Positions 1-12,133 of a DNA stretch of 64,000 bases are shown here, in pieces. The DNA is from Chamaelirium japonicum (lineage: Eukaryota > Streptophyta > Magnoliopsida > Liliales > Melanthiaceae). Position 1 is the stretch's first letter; every line of letters starts with the position of its first letter. The position numbers and the translations under genes were made by a program. The stretch covers positions 49,647,594 through 49,711,593 of the forward strand of contig OX393550.1 in assembly GCA_947650365.1 (NCBI GenBank), in the 5' to 3' direction. The notes under the pieces are model-generated. The model made no database searches and was not told the origin of the DNA. It saw nothing but the letters and a program-made list of their open reading frames with translations.

Positions 1-127
1 AACGCTGAGTGTTCACCCTTGGTATATGCGGATCAGGGGCCCAGCTAACGGGTGAAACACTTTGCTTGGGGAGTACGGTCGCAAGACCGAAACTCAAAGG
101 AATTGATGGGGAACCTGCACAAGCGGT
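1..127 (+). pseudogene. rrn18 (fragment): NUMT: fragment of plant mitochondrial small-subunit rRNA (rrn18)
   Basis: The first ~127 bases follow the conserved late part of a bacterial-type small-subunit rRNA: GATCAGGGGCCCAGCTAACG, GGGGAGTACGGTCGCAAGAC, CGAAACTCAAAGGAATTGA and CCTGCACAAGCGGT. The GTACGGTCGCAAGACCG form is the plant mitochondrial version rather than the plastid or nuclear one. There are scattered substitutions (for example ATTGATGGGGAACC where the gene has ATTGACGGGGGCC). Homology stops right after CAAGCGGT, where a functional gene would continue, and a (GA)n tract follows. I infer an old nuclear insertion of mitochondrial DNA that continues to the left of the window. It is not a working rRNA gene. 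Confidence 0.88.
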
Positions 128-160
128 CGCTCGTGCGGTGAATCTTGCTCCTTATTTTGT

Positions 161-163
<3 letters not shown>

Positions 164-215
<52 letters not shown>
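164..215. repeat. (GA)n microsatellite
   Basis: About 25 uninterrupted GA units just downstream of the mitochondrial rRNA fragment. Arg/Glu or Leu/Ser runs read from it on either strand are artefacts. Confidence 0.97.
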
Positions 216-219
<4 letters not shown>

Positions 220-1159
220 TGGGCTGACACGTGGCACAAAGGTCTCAACTTTATAAGTATTTATAGATTTATGTGAGGAAATATTATCGATACATTAATG
301 GTGAAATTGCTATGGAAGTACAAGTTTAATATCATAATGTGGAAAGAAGGATGACAAGTCCGTGTTTAGGTCTAGTGAAAGATTTTGGGAAGTGGGGAGT
401 GTCTGTTTATTTGATCAAAGATCTTGATAGGTGGGGAGAGGATGATATCGTGGCAAACTCCAGATTGCATATTTTTATGCAAGATGAGTTAATCTTTGAC
501 CCAACTTTCTTATTCGCTCCCTGAATAGTGAATATTGTTAATATAATATTTTTCAATCGTGTAGAGTGACCCTGATAACTTATATTGGCTGAAAAAACAT
601 GACAATGACATAATACTAGATAATACCAAAATGAAGTGCACAATGTTAAAGGATCTTACATTAGCAAGATATCAAGGTGTAGATAAAATGTTAAGCGGTA
701 ACCTAACTAAATAGGCTTCAAATGCCATAGGACCATGTAATTACTTTTGCTTTCAACTGCTTTACACAAATTTTGACCAAGCAAAATCTATCCAATTTCC
801 TGATAACTGAGAAATAAATGATGAACAAGATAAATATGTTGAATTTCTTGTTTCTTCATACTTTCTGTGCCGGAGCATAAACATAACAAGAAAAAATGAC
901 TATTGTGATGAAAAAAAGATGCAGCTAGGCATATATCGGTTGGAATTGTTGGATGCTGATATATAATTATACATAACTGGTTTGAAACTTTGAATAGACA
1001 TAACTATTTCTCAGAGTAGTATGCCTCATTTTTCAGAAGTTAAACAATGTTCTGATTAGTGATTATTACCTATTTCAGTGCTGTTCGCATTTGTTGTACA
1101 TTTTGGTGTCTAGTGCTGCGGTTTGTAACTCAAATTTTTTTTTGATGATACCATTGCAG
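216..1159. other. AT-rich stretch, no recognised feature
   Basis: AT-rich sequence with short chance reading frames only. The missing first exon of the TIM21 gene could lie here or left of the window; I could not identify it. Confidence 0.5.
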
Positions 1160-1323
1160 ATATATCCGAAGTCAGATCCTGCAAGTTATTCTAGTGCTTA
1201 CATCAGTAGGACAATTAAGGTGTGGATATGGAGATGGCTAAAAGTTCTTTACTCTTTGTCGAATGGTAGCGACTGATCTTTTTTTATTTCCTCCCTTTGT
1301 AATGCAGGATATAAGGACTGCAG
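1160..1323 (+). other. Possible upstream TIM21 exons (60 nt and a 16-nt microexon)
   Basis: Two segments have good splice signals and compatible phase. Segment 1160-1219 is preceded by CCATTGCAG, followed by GTGTGG, and encodes 20 residues beginning IYPKSDPASY. Segment 1308-1323 is preceded by TAATGCAG, followed by GTCAGT, and encodes DIRTA plus one base. Joined to the exon at 2262 they read through without a stop, adding 25 residues to a likely presequence that is otherwise shorter than plant relatives. No start codon was found in front, and a 16-nt exon is unusual, so they may be 5' UTR or chance. Confidence 0.3.
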
Positions 1324-2261
1324 GTCAGTTTTCTGCGTAGCTTCTGAAGTTGACTGTGCCTTAGTGGCATGTAAATATTGAGCTACTCTTGTTTTTTTAA
1401 ATGATTGTAATGATGCATAAATAGATAATAATCGGTCTTATGGTCCCCAACGTTTTTTTAGGGATTATAAACTTCTGGATATACAGATATATGCATTCCT
1501 CCTAACTTTCACCTTCATATAGACATTGACATATTGCTCCTTTGCTTTTGGGTTTTCATAACAGCCTACCAAGATTCTTTCCTATTTCTTGCCTTTCACC
1601 CCAGATTCTGTCAGTAACAACCTTCTATGGATTCTAGACCATCCATCTCTGGTAACTTACTTGTACTTTCAATCTAGTCAGACTACTACCATTCAGGCAA
1701 TACAAAGCATACAACTTATAGTAAACATACAGTATATGTACAATATTCTAACACCCTACTCAAACTCAAGGTTGGTTATACATTGAGTTTGATATGAAGA
1801 ACCGAATAATATGTCCACTGAAATCTGGTTGATTTATTCACATATGTTCTCATCTTGACATTAATTCTGAATTAATAAGTTCCCGGCTCCTGGTCAAGAA
1901 ATTTTTGAGCAAGTAACCGAGTCACCGAGCCATTGGTATTATTAAAATAACCTTCTGTTCAGAAGCCACAGTGCAAGCTATGACCAATGACTTCTCGATA
2001 TAAAGTTGGATTAGTACTGACCCATAGCCAATCTCATAGATTTGGTTTGACATTCCGAAGAAAAGGTTATTTTCATAAGTAAACATGAATTTTAACAAGT
2101 AAAACATTCATGTATAAAAAATTTCAATACGTATGTTTCATGGATGACTAATTGATTCCCCTGTTTTATATATGTTCTTTAACCACTAACATATTCATGA
2201 ATTTTTCCATATGATGCGTTAATTCAAATAATATATGTACCTATTGAGATAATTTTGACAG

Positions 2262-4541
2262 GGATCTCAAATTTTTCTGGAGAACCTTTTAGATGGTATA
2301 TGATCAGCAGAAACCCTTCAGAGCAATTTAATAAACACAGTGGAAATCACCGAGTGGCTCCTTATTTAGTAAGGACATTTGCATCCAGTAATTCTACGGA
2401 GTCATCAAAAGGAACACCAAAAGAGGTTAGCTTTTGAAATGATGTGATAGTGCAGTTTTATTTTTTAACTTAAAATTTAGTTAACTACACTTCCCTGCCC
2501 TGATTTTCTTGGTGCGCCATATTTTGGGCTGTCATGTCGTGGCCAAAAAATTATCTGATTTGAGATTTTTGTGATGGATTAGCCATAAAGTTTGTATTGT
2601 TGCATTGGAAAAAAGGGAAAGCAACATTTGATTTGGACTTTTCAGCAAAAAATGAATTCTTTTTTTAATGGCTATAAAAGAAAATCTTTTCAACATATTC
2701 CTACTTACTCTTCACACAGGCTGGGGAAAATACCATTGTTCAAAAACTCGAAACTCGGACTCGACTCGAAAGTCACCTTAGACGAGTAAACTCGATCCGA
2801 CTCACCTGAGTTTTATCCAAATTTGGTCTGACTCGGTCGAATAGCTCGATTCGTAATCCGGCAGTCATGTCACTTGGTCCGACTTGGCAGAGTTTTACCT
2901 AGTTTTAAAACACTGGAAAATAAATCTCTCATGCTTCTAGATCCTGGGAAAGACATTGAGGAGGTATTTTGGTTCAATTTTATCACACTTTAAATTATGG
3001 GAAAGTGCACATGAAATGATGTCAGATGTGGGGGATAGATTCTTGGGGAGTTTCATATGTAAATGTTTCTTATTTCTTGAACCATACAAGGAATTTTTTG
3101 CCCTCACACGCGGTTGATGCAATTAGCCAGGGATTAGCTGGTATAAGCAGCTTTACAAACAAGTTTTTTTTAAAAAATCTCTTAGGCGATGTTGAAAACA
3201 AAAGAAAAAAGCGTGAGGAGAATTGAATTCTCGCTGCACACAATTTCCCACAGATAATGGCTAGCTACGTGCATGAATTGCTCTTTTAAGACAACGAATA
3301 AGTCCCAACATACATGGGTTCACACTTAGTTCGTTAAAAGGATATCTAGTCCGTTCTTTAAGCGCACACATCGATGATACGCCGGAGCATCCGCTGGCGA
3401 GATCTTCATCTCCGCATTCTTTCTGCAGCTTGGCGTCTCAGACAACTTTTCAAAATCAATTTTCTGCTAGGAATCCTATAATTAGATTTTCCAAAACTTG
3501 ACTAAAATACAAATCGAAGGCCAAGGCTTGACAAAATGAGTAGTCCAAGTTAGGAGGCTTAGTGAACATCGTATGATTGTAGATCTAGGGTTAGATCTAA
3601 TTATGACTCAATGAGGATTCGAGGATTGTACGCAACCCGACAACATATGGAAAAGATCTAATCACTATTTATTTGGCTTATTTTGGGGAGAAAATTTAGT
3701 TGGAATTTGGAACCCATCCTTTTTTTGCTCCTGAACACTTGGTTCATATTTTATACCATGAATAAATTAGTGGTTTCATTGAACAACAATGAGTCTATTT
3801 TATATCTGACAGAAATATAACATTTTTTTGCCTTCAATTGTCTTTCTTACAACAACTGAAGAAACCAATTATGAATCTGAAGCCTTCAAAAGCATACCTT
3901 ACGAGGTGTTGCTTCTTTGAGTTTTCAACATTTAACTCTGCGGGACAGTAAATCAAACCTCTCGATGGCTTTTAGGAAAATGTACACTACTAGAAAGCAC
4001 TAAGCAACTTTTCTTTTAGAAAATTTACATTTTCAGTCTATTCTTTTGATACTCCACTCCTTTGAACTGCTATTGTAGTTTTATTAATGGATTTGGTAAC
4101 CTCTAATAACTGGCCGTCACATCACCATGTCGTTTGCCATGGGGTTAAGTGTTTTTGGTAGTCAAAGGTAGTGGATTATCACAAATGGGCAGTTGAAATA
4201 TAAATTCCTTTCTTTAGCAGATTAGAGTGTCACAACCTGATTCTTTGCTTTGATTATGCCTATGTTTTATCCGAATTTGCCGTCTGTCTGTTTCTGTTCT
4301 GAAGTTACGTGAATTGTTGTTTACATTTGAAGGACTTTTTCATGTTGCCTTTTCCTCAGGAGAAGAGAAAAGATATATCTATCCTTGAAGATCCTGACGA
4401 TCTCACGTACAATATTCCAGAGAAGCCAGTGACGTTTACAGAGGGTGCTTCATACAGTGTTATAATACTTGCGGGGCTGGGAATTGCAGCCCTGGCTGCG
4501 TATGCCGTTTTCAAAGAACTAATCTTTGAGCCAAAAGAGTA

Positions 4542-4597
<56 letters not shown>

Positions 4598-7500
4598 TGC
4601 GTGCGCGTGCGCACACACACACAAAGCATTTTAACTCAACTTGGATGGTTGGAATAGAATTGACAACCAGTCATAGGAAAAAAGAAACTATGAGATAGAT
4701 TAGGGTTTTGTCACCATTGATTTAATCACGTCATTTGGACAAGTGAGTTCGTTATATAGCTGGCAAAAAAATATATATAGGTAACTTTTTTGTGTCATTT
4801 ATGTATAAATCATAGGCCAGCTTCTGTCATGATCAGGTAAGTCCTTTTTTTGACACAGCAAAGTATACAAACTAGCAACTAAAATCCTGAATTGCATTAA
4901 TAGTCCAGTCATGTTGAATATTGGATTGTGATCCATCCTTAAGATGGTTGTTGACTGTTGGTTCTGAGGTATTGTCTGTACACTGTAGAATGTAAGAATA
5001 AAGTCAAATATATGTGGGTTTTGTTTTGGGGCCATATTCTGTTCTCTATTAGTCAATTGTGTGAATGTTGACAATCTTATCTGTTTTATGTACTCAATAA
5101 TCAGGATATCATTTATATGCGTCTTGGGTTAGCATCAGTGTTGTCAAGGCGGCTAGGTGTTTTTTAATTTAGATACTCCTTAACCGTATCGATCTATTGG
5201 ATACGTATTCGGCTGTATCCCAGCGGTATCTGTATCTGATACGGGTACATGGCCTGTTTCAAAGTATCCATGCTTCCTAGCCACCAATAGATTTTAGAGA
5301 TCCTATGGCGGGATATGAAGATGGCCTTCATCAACAAGATCACGTAACAAGATCCGAGGCAGTGAAAGAATTTGTAAATTTAAATCAGGCATATGGTGCA
5401 ATAATCATTATACAAATTTAACTAATATTTGGTCTTTATCATTTATTGGACCAGGCCAGGATGTTGGAATGATGGGTCTAACCCCATGGGTTATGGTTTG
5501 AATCATAGTCACAAAAATCTCCGATTTATTGAAAAAATCGCGTTTAAAACGCGACTAACAACTCTGCCGATTTTTTGCCGATTTTAACCCCGATTTAATC
5601 AAGTCACAAAAATCGCCGATTTATTCGGCGATTTTTTGAATAAAACGGATTAAGTCTGCCGCTTTTTGTGACAGTGTGATTTTATTTTAAGTTATTCTGC
5701 GGGTCTATGTTACCGCACGATTAATAATCAACTGGCCACTGTTCTCTGAGAGTAAACAGTTTGATCCCTCTCTTCTCCGACCGCGAGGCAACACAGGGCC
5801 ACAGGCTAGGGCCTCGAACTTGCTGAATTTTTTCAAATTTTACCCTCGCCGATTAAAACCCGAACCCGTTTTTTTTGCCGACTTTTACCCGTTTTTTTCC
5901 CGAACTTTCCGATTTTCACCGAACTTTACCGAATTTTACCTTCGCCGACTTATTGCCGAACCCGAACTTGGTGACTATGGTTTGAATAGTTTATTTGAGT
6001 AGATGAAGTTATATTATTAAGGAGTCTTTTGGTTTAGGGGTGTGATAATCATTTACGGAATAGTATTTATGAAAAAGATACGTAAATTGACTATGAGTTA
6101 TCCTAGAAATATTATAGTGTCAAGAAGATTTTACTTTTGGATTTAGCAGTGATTAATTATTTATGGGATGATGTTTATAAAAGAGATCGAAATTATGTAT
6201 GGATCAGCCCAAGAGAGTCCCAATGTCATTAAAACTTACCTTTAGTCCAGCTTAAGTACCTTTATACATGGTTTTCAGTAGGGTTACAAATTTAGAATTC
6301 TATCAATGAATATTTAATAAAGCTTGTGTTATTTTAGTGGTCCTAGATTTCATTCAACTTTCTCATGTTTTTTCTTTGTCTCATATTCCAACACATTGCA
6401 TATTGAAATCTAAAACTATATAGATGAGTATTTAATGAGATTGTTTTTTCATATTTATGGTACTTCAGGGACGAAATTAGGGAAAGACGATTTTGTCTCC
6501 TAATTCCCTGATGCAATCTTGTATTGAAGTGCAGATCCATTATCTTTTCTAGAAATAATTTTTTTTTTTACAGGATTTGACAAGGAACCCAACATGATTA
6601 ACAAACCCAACTCAAACCAATCTCATGTTAATGGATCTTGCTTGGATTCAAGTTTCTAGGAACCTCCAATAAGTATATAAGGCTTTTGATGGGGGCCATA
6701 GCCCAGCTTGCACGACTTCCAAAGCTCGAATCAATAGACACGTTCTCGAGGCTTAATTAAAAATGATTTTCGAATTTAATAATTCCTAAAAATATTATAT
6801 TCAGAATAAAATATTTAATTCAGAATAAAATAATTATTTTATTTTAAAATTATTTTTTTAATACAAAAATAGATTATTTTCAGATTTATTAAATATGGTA
6901 GTTTTAAAAAATGTTTTAGGAAAGATATGGGTAGATTTAGATCTTTTAAATTAGGCATTTGTTATCTTTTGTTTATGTTAGTTTTTTCATGCTATGATTA
7001 ACCAAGAAAAAATGTTACTTGCGAGTTTTGATTAGGATTTCCTGGACTGGATTCCATCAGGGGTGGATTCCCCGAATCCGATGGACTCCGGATCTTCCCC
7101 CACCTCTTTTTTCCTCCCCCACTATCTCTCTCTCTCTCAAAACTCTAATTTGAAGATTTTCATCCATCGGCGATGGTTCGCCATTTTTTGTCCCGCATCA
7201 ACCTCGAAGGAGCTCTAAAGAGTGATTTGGGAAGGCATAACCTTAACCATCAAGCCATATGTACTATCTTTTCGGGTCAACTTTACCAATCCTTCTTCAC
7301 CATTCAGCTATATATGTTGATCTGGGGAGGCAAACCAGTCAGCTTTATCAATTCTTCTTCACCACTCATTTCTATTAACGGCATATATATATGGATTGGG
7401 GAGACAAACCACAATATATGACCACCCTCAATGGAAAAATGTAAGTTTCGGAGGGACTTATTTATCTTTTGAAGTGTTTTTACCCGCTTATTGACATTTG

Positions 7501-10500
7501 ACATATTGGCCTTATACTAATATATATCACCATTACCCCACAATATGAGCTGATATGCAACAACACTTTATGTAATGGCTACTACACTCCAGAACCTCAT
7601 TTATCGTATGGGTTACCCTGCGATATGGTAGTCACGATCTAGTGAAATATGGAACTATATTTTAAATTCATGGTCTAATTTATATTTAGCTAATAACTTG
7701 GCTGGAATAATCTCAGATTCTCAGGCAATTAATCCAACTAAAATGAGGCTTGTAACCAGGGATGAAACTATGGGGCCAATTTAAAATTTTGGAGTTGCTG
7801 GGTCTGCCGCTACTTGTAACATAATCAATTTTCCTGTACTTCCGTCATGGAATAGTTTCTCCCAAAATAGGTGTTAGGTTGGAATACCTTTTCCATGTAA
7901 ATCCTGGTTTTTTGTGTGCATGTGAACAATGATAACTCAAGTTGATACATGGTGTTATTTCCGAAACAGCCGTATAGCCTTAAACAAAGGTTCAAAAGTT
8001 GTTTTATAAATATAGGGTTGTTTGATACTTTGATGGATCCTTATCCAAATTACGTTTTCTAAAAATTTCCTAGAGCAGTAAATTCCTTCTACAACACAAT
8101 AATTTCATAACTCTGTATTCTCTCAAATATTGACCAGCCGTTGGCGCACTTAATATTGAGGCGAGGAATATTTAATTAAACCCACTTAACCTGCAGAATG
8201 TTGGCCTAGTTGCACAGTGGATCCAGTCATTGTGCCCACATCCTCTCATAACTTTGCATGTTTCCTTCATTTTCTACGGTATCATTTCTTGCCTATTCTG
8301 GAAATTCTGCCAATTAGCTTGAAAGCTGATCATTCACTTGAATTCCATCAAGAGTGGTTACGCAGTCAGCACATTCGTGACAATTCACGGTATTCACCGG
8401 CTATGTTATCAAAATCGGGACTAGTCGGCGACTAGTCCCCGACTAGTCCCTAGGCGGCATTTTGCCGACCGATTAATTCCAATTCTGTCATTGCTGGGCT
8501 GAATCCCGACTAGATCCCGACTAACGACTGCCGACTAGTCCCCATGCAGCATTCTGCAAGCAAAATTTTTTTTTGCAAGGAGGCTTTGCAAGCAATTTTG
8601 TTTGGATTTTTTTACATTGGCTTAAAGTCTTGAGTCGCAAGCTCACAACTATGGCTCTTCCCTGTAATAATCTGTTGAGCACCTGAGAATTTCAGATAAA
8701 AACATAGACAAATAGTTATTGTTTATTTGTTGATATCCATATAACCCTATAATCAAAATTGGGGTTGTTCACAGATTAAACATCATCAAGCAAATATTGT
8801 GATGAATTCTTAGTTCTGAGTCTTCTGACATGGGCATGAAGCCAACACAACTGTGTTCTGTTAGACTGTTACTTATGTATTTATACCCATGCTGTGAAGT
8901 GTGAAGGTATGTATTGTTATTAACCGACTAATATCATATACTTATTGACATTTATGCTAGTTCATATATCATATATGTTTAGGGAGGGGGAGGGGTTAGA
9001 ATAAGTTTTGGTCGACTAGTCCCGAATTAGTCCTGACTAGTCCCGATTAGTCCTAGTCGGCCCTTGGCCGACTAGGGCAGACAACCGACTTTGACTGCAT
9101 AGTTCACCGGGTCATTATTCTTGAAGTGTAAGGATATCTCGAATATGCTTTGTGGGGAGGCCTTAAAAAGTTGACATGTTGGTGAACATAAATTGTTAAG
9201 GTGACATTATATTTTTGAGGAATTGAGCCCATAAAGGTTGAAGAGACTTCGTTTTTGAAATGCATATGTTTTAGGGACCTTGGAATATCACTTTTAGGTA
9301 TCATTGAAATTAAATTGAAGGATTATTCTAATCACCTTCTATGCCTTGAGGACGTTATATGCTGAAAAAGTTTATTCCTGTGATGTTTTCAAGTTTGTGG
9401 ATTGATAATCCTTTATAATCCTAATTAGTGTATCTTTATTTTGATGAAGAGATCACAATATTGCCTAACAATAAATCGTATAATAACAAAATAATTTTCT
9501 GATTCCGAAGTTCTTTTGGTGATAACCTATCTTTTAACACTCATTGGTTATTATATGAAATTGAGAAGGGACATACTACTAGGGGTGGCAATGGGTCGGG
9601 TCGTGTCGGGTTCGGGTCGTGTCTAGTTTCGTGTCGTGTCCAAAACCCCTAGACCCGGACCCGACCCGTTTAACTAATCGTGTCTAGATCCTAAACCCGT
9701 ACCCGACCCGCTAATAAACGGATAGACCCAATAAGGCCCGGTAAGACCCGTTTACCACCCGGGTCTATTCAGTTGACCCGATCCGACCCAATCCGACTCG
9801 ACCCGATCTGACCCGAAACCCGCTGGTATTATATAGTATCGGATTGCGGGTAGACCCGACCCGACTCGACACGACCCGTTGAATACTAAACGGGTCTTCC
9901 CGGGTCTACCGTGTCCAGACCCTAAACCCGGACCCGACCCGTTTATTAAACTGGTCTATCATGTCGACCCGTTCACGACCCGAACCCGTTTAGCCCTGAC
10001 CCAGACCCGCTAACTTCGTGTTGGGTCGTGTCGGGTTTGCCGTGTCGGGTCCGAAATTGCCAGCCCTACATACTACGGTGATGGGGGCTGTCCGCATGCA
10101 GTCAGTGCATCGGCCAACGCACCGAGCGATGGCCGATTCCCCTCTCTCTCTCCGCAGTATGTCCTGTTGTGTGCTCAAAAAACAATTTTTCTAAACATAA
10201 TCATGGTGCAAGAAATGACTGCATATCGGTTCCCAGGGTCAAAATATAGAACAGCATCCTATTGTGAATCTCTTGGTGTTACACATATAATACCGGAAGT
10301 TGCATCTTATTGTGTTCTATTTTCTGCTATTTGTGAGGCAGATAAGGAACTCAATAAATGTCTGTTATAATCGTATATAGAGTTAGCTTTGTAGCAGTTA
10401 TAATTCCATTGTCTGCTCTTTGCTTTGTACGATTTAAGAAAAGCATTCTGATTCATCCGAAATTGATCACTTGTTTAGGTACAAGATTTTCGGTAAGGCG

Positions 10501-11973
10501 CTTCAAAGGGTTCAGAATGATAGTCAGGTATGCAGGAGGTTGTATTGCCTCATGTTGGTTTTGTTCCTTCAATTTTATCATTGGGAATTTTGAAATTCAT
10601 TAAAATTTGATGTTATCTGGTTGGGATCGTCAGGTTTCAGTGAGAATTGGCTCCCCTGTTACCGGCTATGGCTCTGAAAGTAGAAACCGTGCTGCTCGCC
10701 AGCGTATTCCTCACAGGGTTTGGACGGATGAAGATGGTATTGAACATGTTGAGGTGACACCATAATAAATTCCTATAATGATTTTATTTCAATCATATCT
10801 ACATACTATCCTTGTTTTGAAGTAACTAGCTAAATTAAACCCAACCTAGAAGATGGCATTTAATTTTGGAGATAAAATCCGACTTTAAAAGATTTTCGAA
10901 GTAGATCCCTTTATAAGATTATGAATGGAGTTATCATTCATTGTTGTGTGATAGTCACTAGTAAGTAAGGTGTAGGTGTGAAATATTTTCCAACCAGAGG
11001 AAATAATAAAGCTAATTTTTAAGCCTCCACTTTTCGCGATATATATTTGCATACAAATGGTAAAAATTTCCCCATAGAACAACATTTTCTACTTGTGCAT
11101 GTTCACATGAATTACAAAAGTCCATTCCCTGCTTCACGTGGAATCCGTTTATCACTTTGCTTTGAACCCCTCAGTATCAATGTTATGTGATCTACATCAT
11201 CATCCAAGTCTTCTTCCATCAAGATGGGGTCCATTATCCGGAAGATTGACAAGAATTTAATACGAGAATGTTCCAAGAAATCTAAAAGGCCATTTGGCAG
11301 GTAGGGAGATATATCAAAGGGTAAATTACAGTTTGACCCCTGAAGTTTGGGGCAGTTACAATTGTGTCCCTGCAGTTTTTTTGTAACACTTGTACCCATG
11401 AAGTTTGAAAAACATGTCTCACGAGGGGTGTCTTGTCAACTAATAGAAACTATAAGGGTGCTTGTGTTGCAAAAAAAAAATTGGAGCACAATTGTAACTG
11501 GCCCCAAACTTCAGGGTGTCAAACTGCAATTTACCCTGTATCTTATATCGTTGCGCAGTTTAAGCTCATGCAACCTGTGAGCAACAAGGTTCTCCTCGGC
11601 TAAGAAAGATTCTAGACAAAGAGGGTAGAAGACAAGATTTGGTATAGAGTTATTTCAACATGATGTTTAGGTCATGCATGTCCGAAATCATTCACCTTTC
11701 TGTTGTTATGTCTTCGTAATGCCGTCTTTTATTTGCGATTGCAGCCTCATCAGGCATAATTTCTCTCAAGTACATTTGATCATCGACTCATTTGGTGTTA
11801 TAATTAATATGCAGGTGAACTTCTATATCCGCGGGCCACACGGTTACGGGAAGGTGTACAGTGAAATGTTCAAAGATCCTGCTGAGAGGAACTGGAAATT
11901 CACATTCCTCATTGTTGAGATTACATCGCCATCTCGCGCTCAATTGATGCTGGAGTCTTACGTTCCAGCTTAG
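2262..11973 (+). CDS. TIM21: TIM21-like mitochondrial import inner membrane translocase subunit (five exons, 5' end incomplete)
   Basis: Exons 2262-2425, 4360-4538, 10479-10527, 10634-10753 and 11815-11973 join in phase at GT/AG junctions and give 222 residues ending ...[10 protein letters not shown], then TAG. TIM21 is an inner-membrane subunit of the TIM23 complex that contacts TOM at the intermembrane space during presequence import; the Arabidopsis relative is SD3. Exon 1 of this set is Ser/Arg/Asn-rich ([12 protein letters not shown]) as expected near a mitochondrial presequence. Exon 2 has [18 protein letters not shown] followed by one membrane helix ([18 protein letters not shown]). 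Exons 3-5 form the intermembrane-space domain with [29 protein letters not shown] and [10 protein letters not shown]. No in-frame Met starts the visible part, so the true N-terminus is missing. The 5.9 kb third intron carries three or more MITEs. Boundaries are from inspection; identity is strong. Confidence 0.92.
2734..2915. mobile_element. Foldback MITE, 'ACTCG' word family, 8-bp TSD
   Basis: Ends CATTGTTCAAAAACTCG... and ...AGTTTTAAAACACTG form an imperfect terminal inverted repeat. The flanks GAAAATAC (2726-2733) and GAAAATAA (2916-2923) match at 7 of 8 bases, as for a hAT-type target duplication. The interior is made of permutations of GACTCG/CGAGT. It lies in a TIM21 intron. Confidence 0.8.
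2924..4359. other. TIM21 intron sequence without recognised elements
   Basis: Rest of the intron between the 2262-2425 and 4360-4538 exons. It is AT-rich; I see no coding exon, RNA gene or clear terminal repeats. Confidence 0.5.
4545..4597. repeat. (CT)n-(CA)n compound microsatellite next to a 5' splice site
   Basis: About 19 CT units and then about 8 CA units. The tract starts six bases after the GT of the TIM21 donor (exon ends 4538; intron reads GTAAGATCTCTC). Confidence 0.95.
5143..5285. repeat. Truncated foldback fragments rich in GTATC/GATAC words
   Basis: Begins CAGTGTTGTCAAGGCGG, like the terminal motif of the foldback families described here, and contains repeated GATAC/GTATC words (GTATCTGTATCTGATACGGG). 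No matching far end or target duplication was found, so it is probably a truncated or composite remnant. Confidence 0.4.
5504..5979. mobile_element. Foldback MITE, 'CCGATTTTT' word family, perfect 8-bp TSD
   Basis: Ends CATAGTCACAAAAATC... and ...AACTTGGTGACTATG are inverted repeats. GTTTGAAT occurs at 5496-5503 and again at 5980-5987, a perfect 8-bp target duplication. The interior consists of variations of CCGATTTTTTGCCG. It sits in the long TIM21 intron. Confidence 0.9.
5988..8392. other. TIM21 intron, no recognised element
   Basis: AT-rich intron between two MITEs. I see no exon, RNA gene or terminal repeat that I can support. Confidence 0.45.
8401..9102. mobile_element. Foldback MITE, 'GACTAGTCC' word family, perfect 8-bp TSD
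   Basis: Starts CTATGTTATCAAAATCGG and ends CCGACTTTGACTGCATAG. TTCACCGG lies at 8393-8400 and again at 9103-9110, a perfect 8-bp target duplication. Both arms are built of GACTAGTCC/CGACTAG words; the middle (about 8580-9000) is plain AT-rich sequence. Confidence 0.92.
9580..10068. mobile_element. hAT-type MITE with TAGGGGTGGCAA ends, perfect 8-bp TSD
   Basis: Starts TAGGGGTGGCAATGGG and ends ATTGCCAGCCCTA. CATACTAC flanks it at 9572-9579 and 10069-10076. The interior repeats GGGTCGTGTCGGG/GACCCGACCCG words. Relatives lie at 18305-18425 and 25076-25375. Confidence 0.93.
11319..11536. mobile_element. Foldback MITE with GGGTAAATTAC ends (Mutator-like)
   Basis: Left arm GGGTAAATTACAGTTTGACC pairs with right arm GTCAAACTGCAATTTACCC over about 50 bases. 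The 9-bp flanks agree at only 6 positions, so it is fairly old. It lies in the last TIM21 intron. Its end resembles the element at 32393-32743, which has a perfect 9-bp duplication. Confidence 0.8.
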
Positions 11974-12096
11974 GGTACTGGGGATGACACATCTAGTGAG
12001 ATCATAACCGAGGCGCATCAGTTGTTGGATGGAAACTTCATGCATCTCTCATCAGTCTTCCTCAACCTTATTGGCATCACAAAGAAGAGGAGAGAC

Positions 12097-12100
<4 letters not shown>

Positions 12101-12130
<30 letters not shown>
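12101..12130. repeat. (TC)n microsatellite, probable TIM21 3' UTR
   Basis: Fifteen TC units about 130 bases after the TIM21 stop codon. Confidence 0.9.

Positions 12131-12133
<3 letters not shown>

Noticed and set aside
1-127. A functional 16S-like rRNA gene or bacterial contamination
   Set aside because: The match is to the plant mitochondrial form, carries mutations at normally invariant sites and ends abruptly in nuclear-type repeat DNA.
45-248. Reading frames of Arg-Glu or Ser-Leu repeats (also at 13298-13787, 16537-17047 and 61431-61649)
   Set aside because: They are translations of (GA)n/(CT)n microsatellites; no conserved protein sequence surrounds them except the true small-gene exon, which ends before the repeat.
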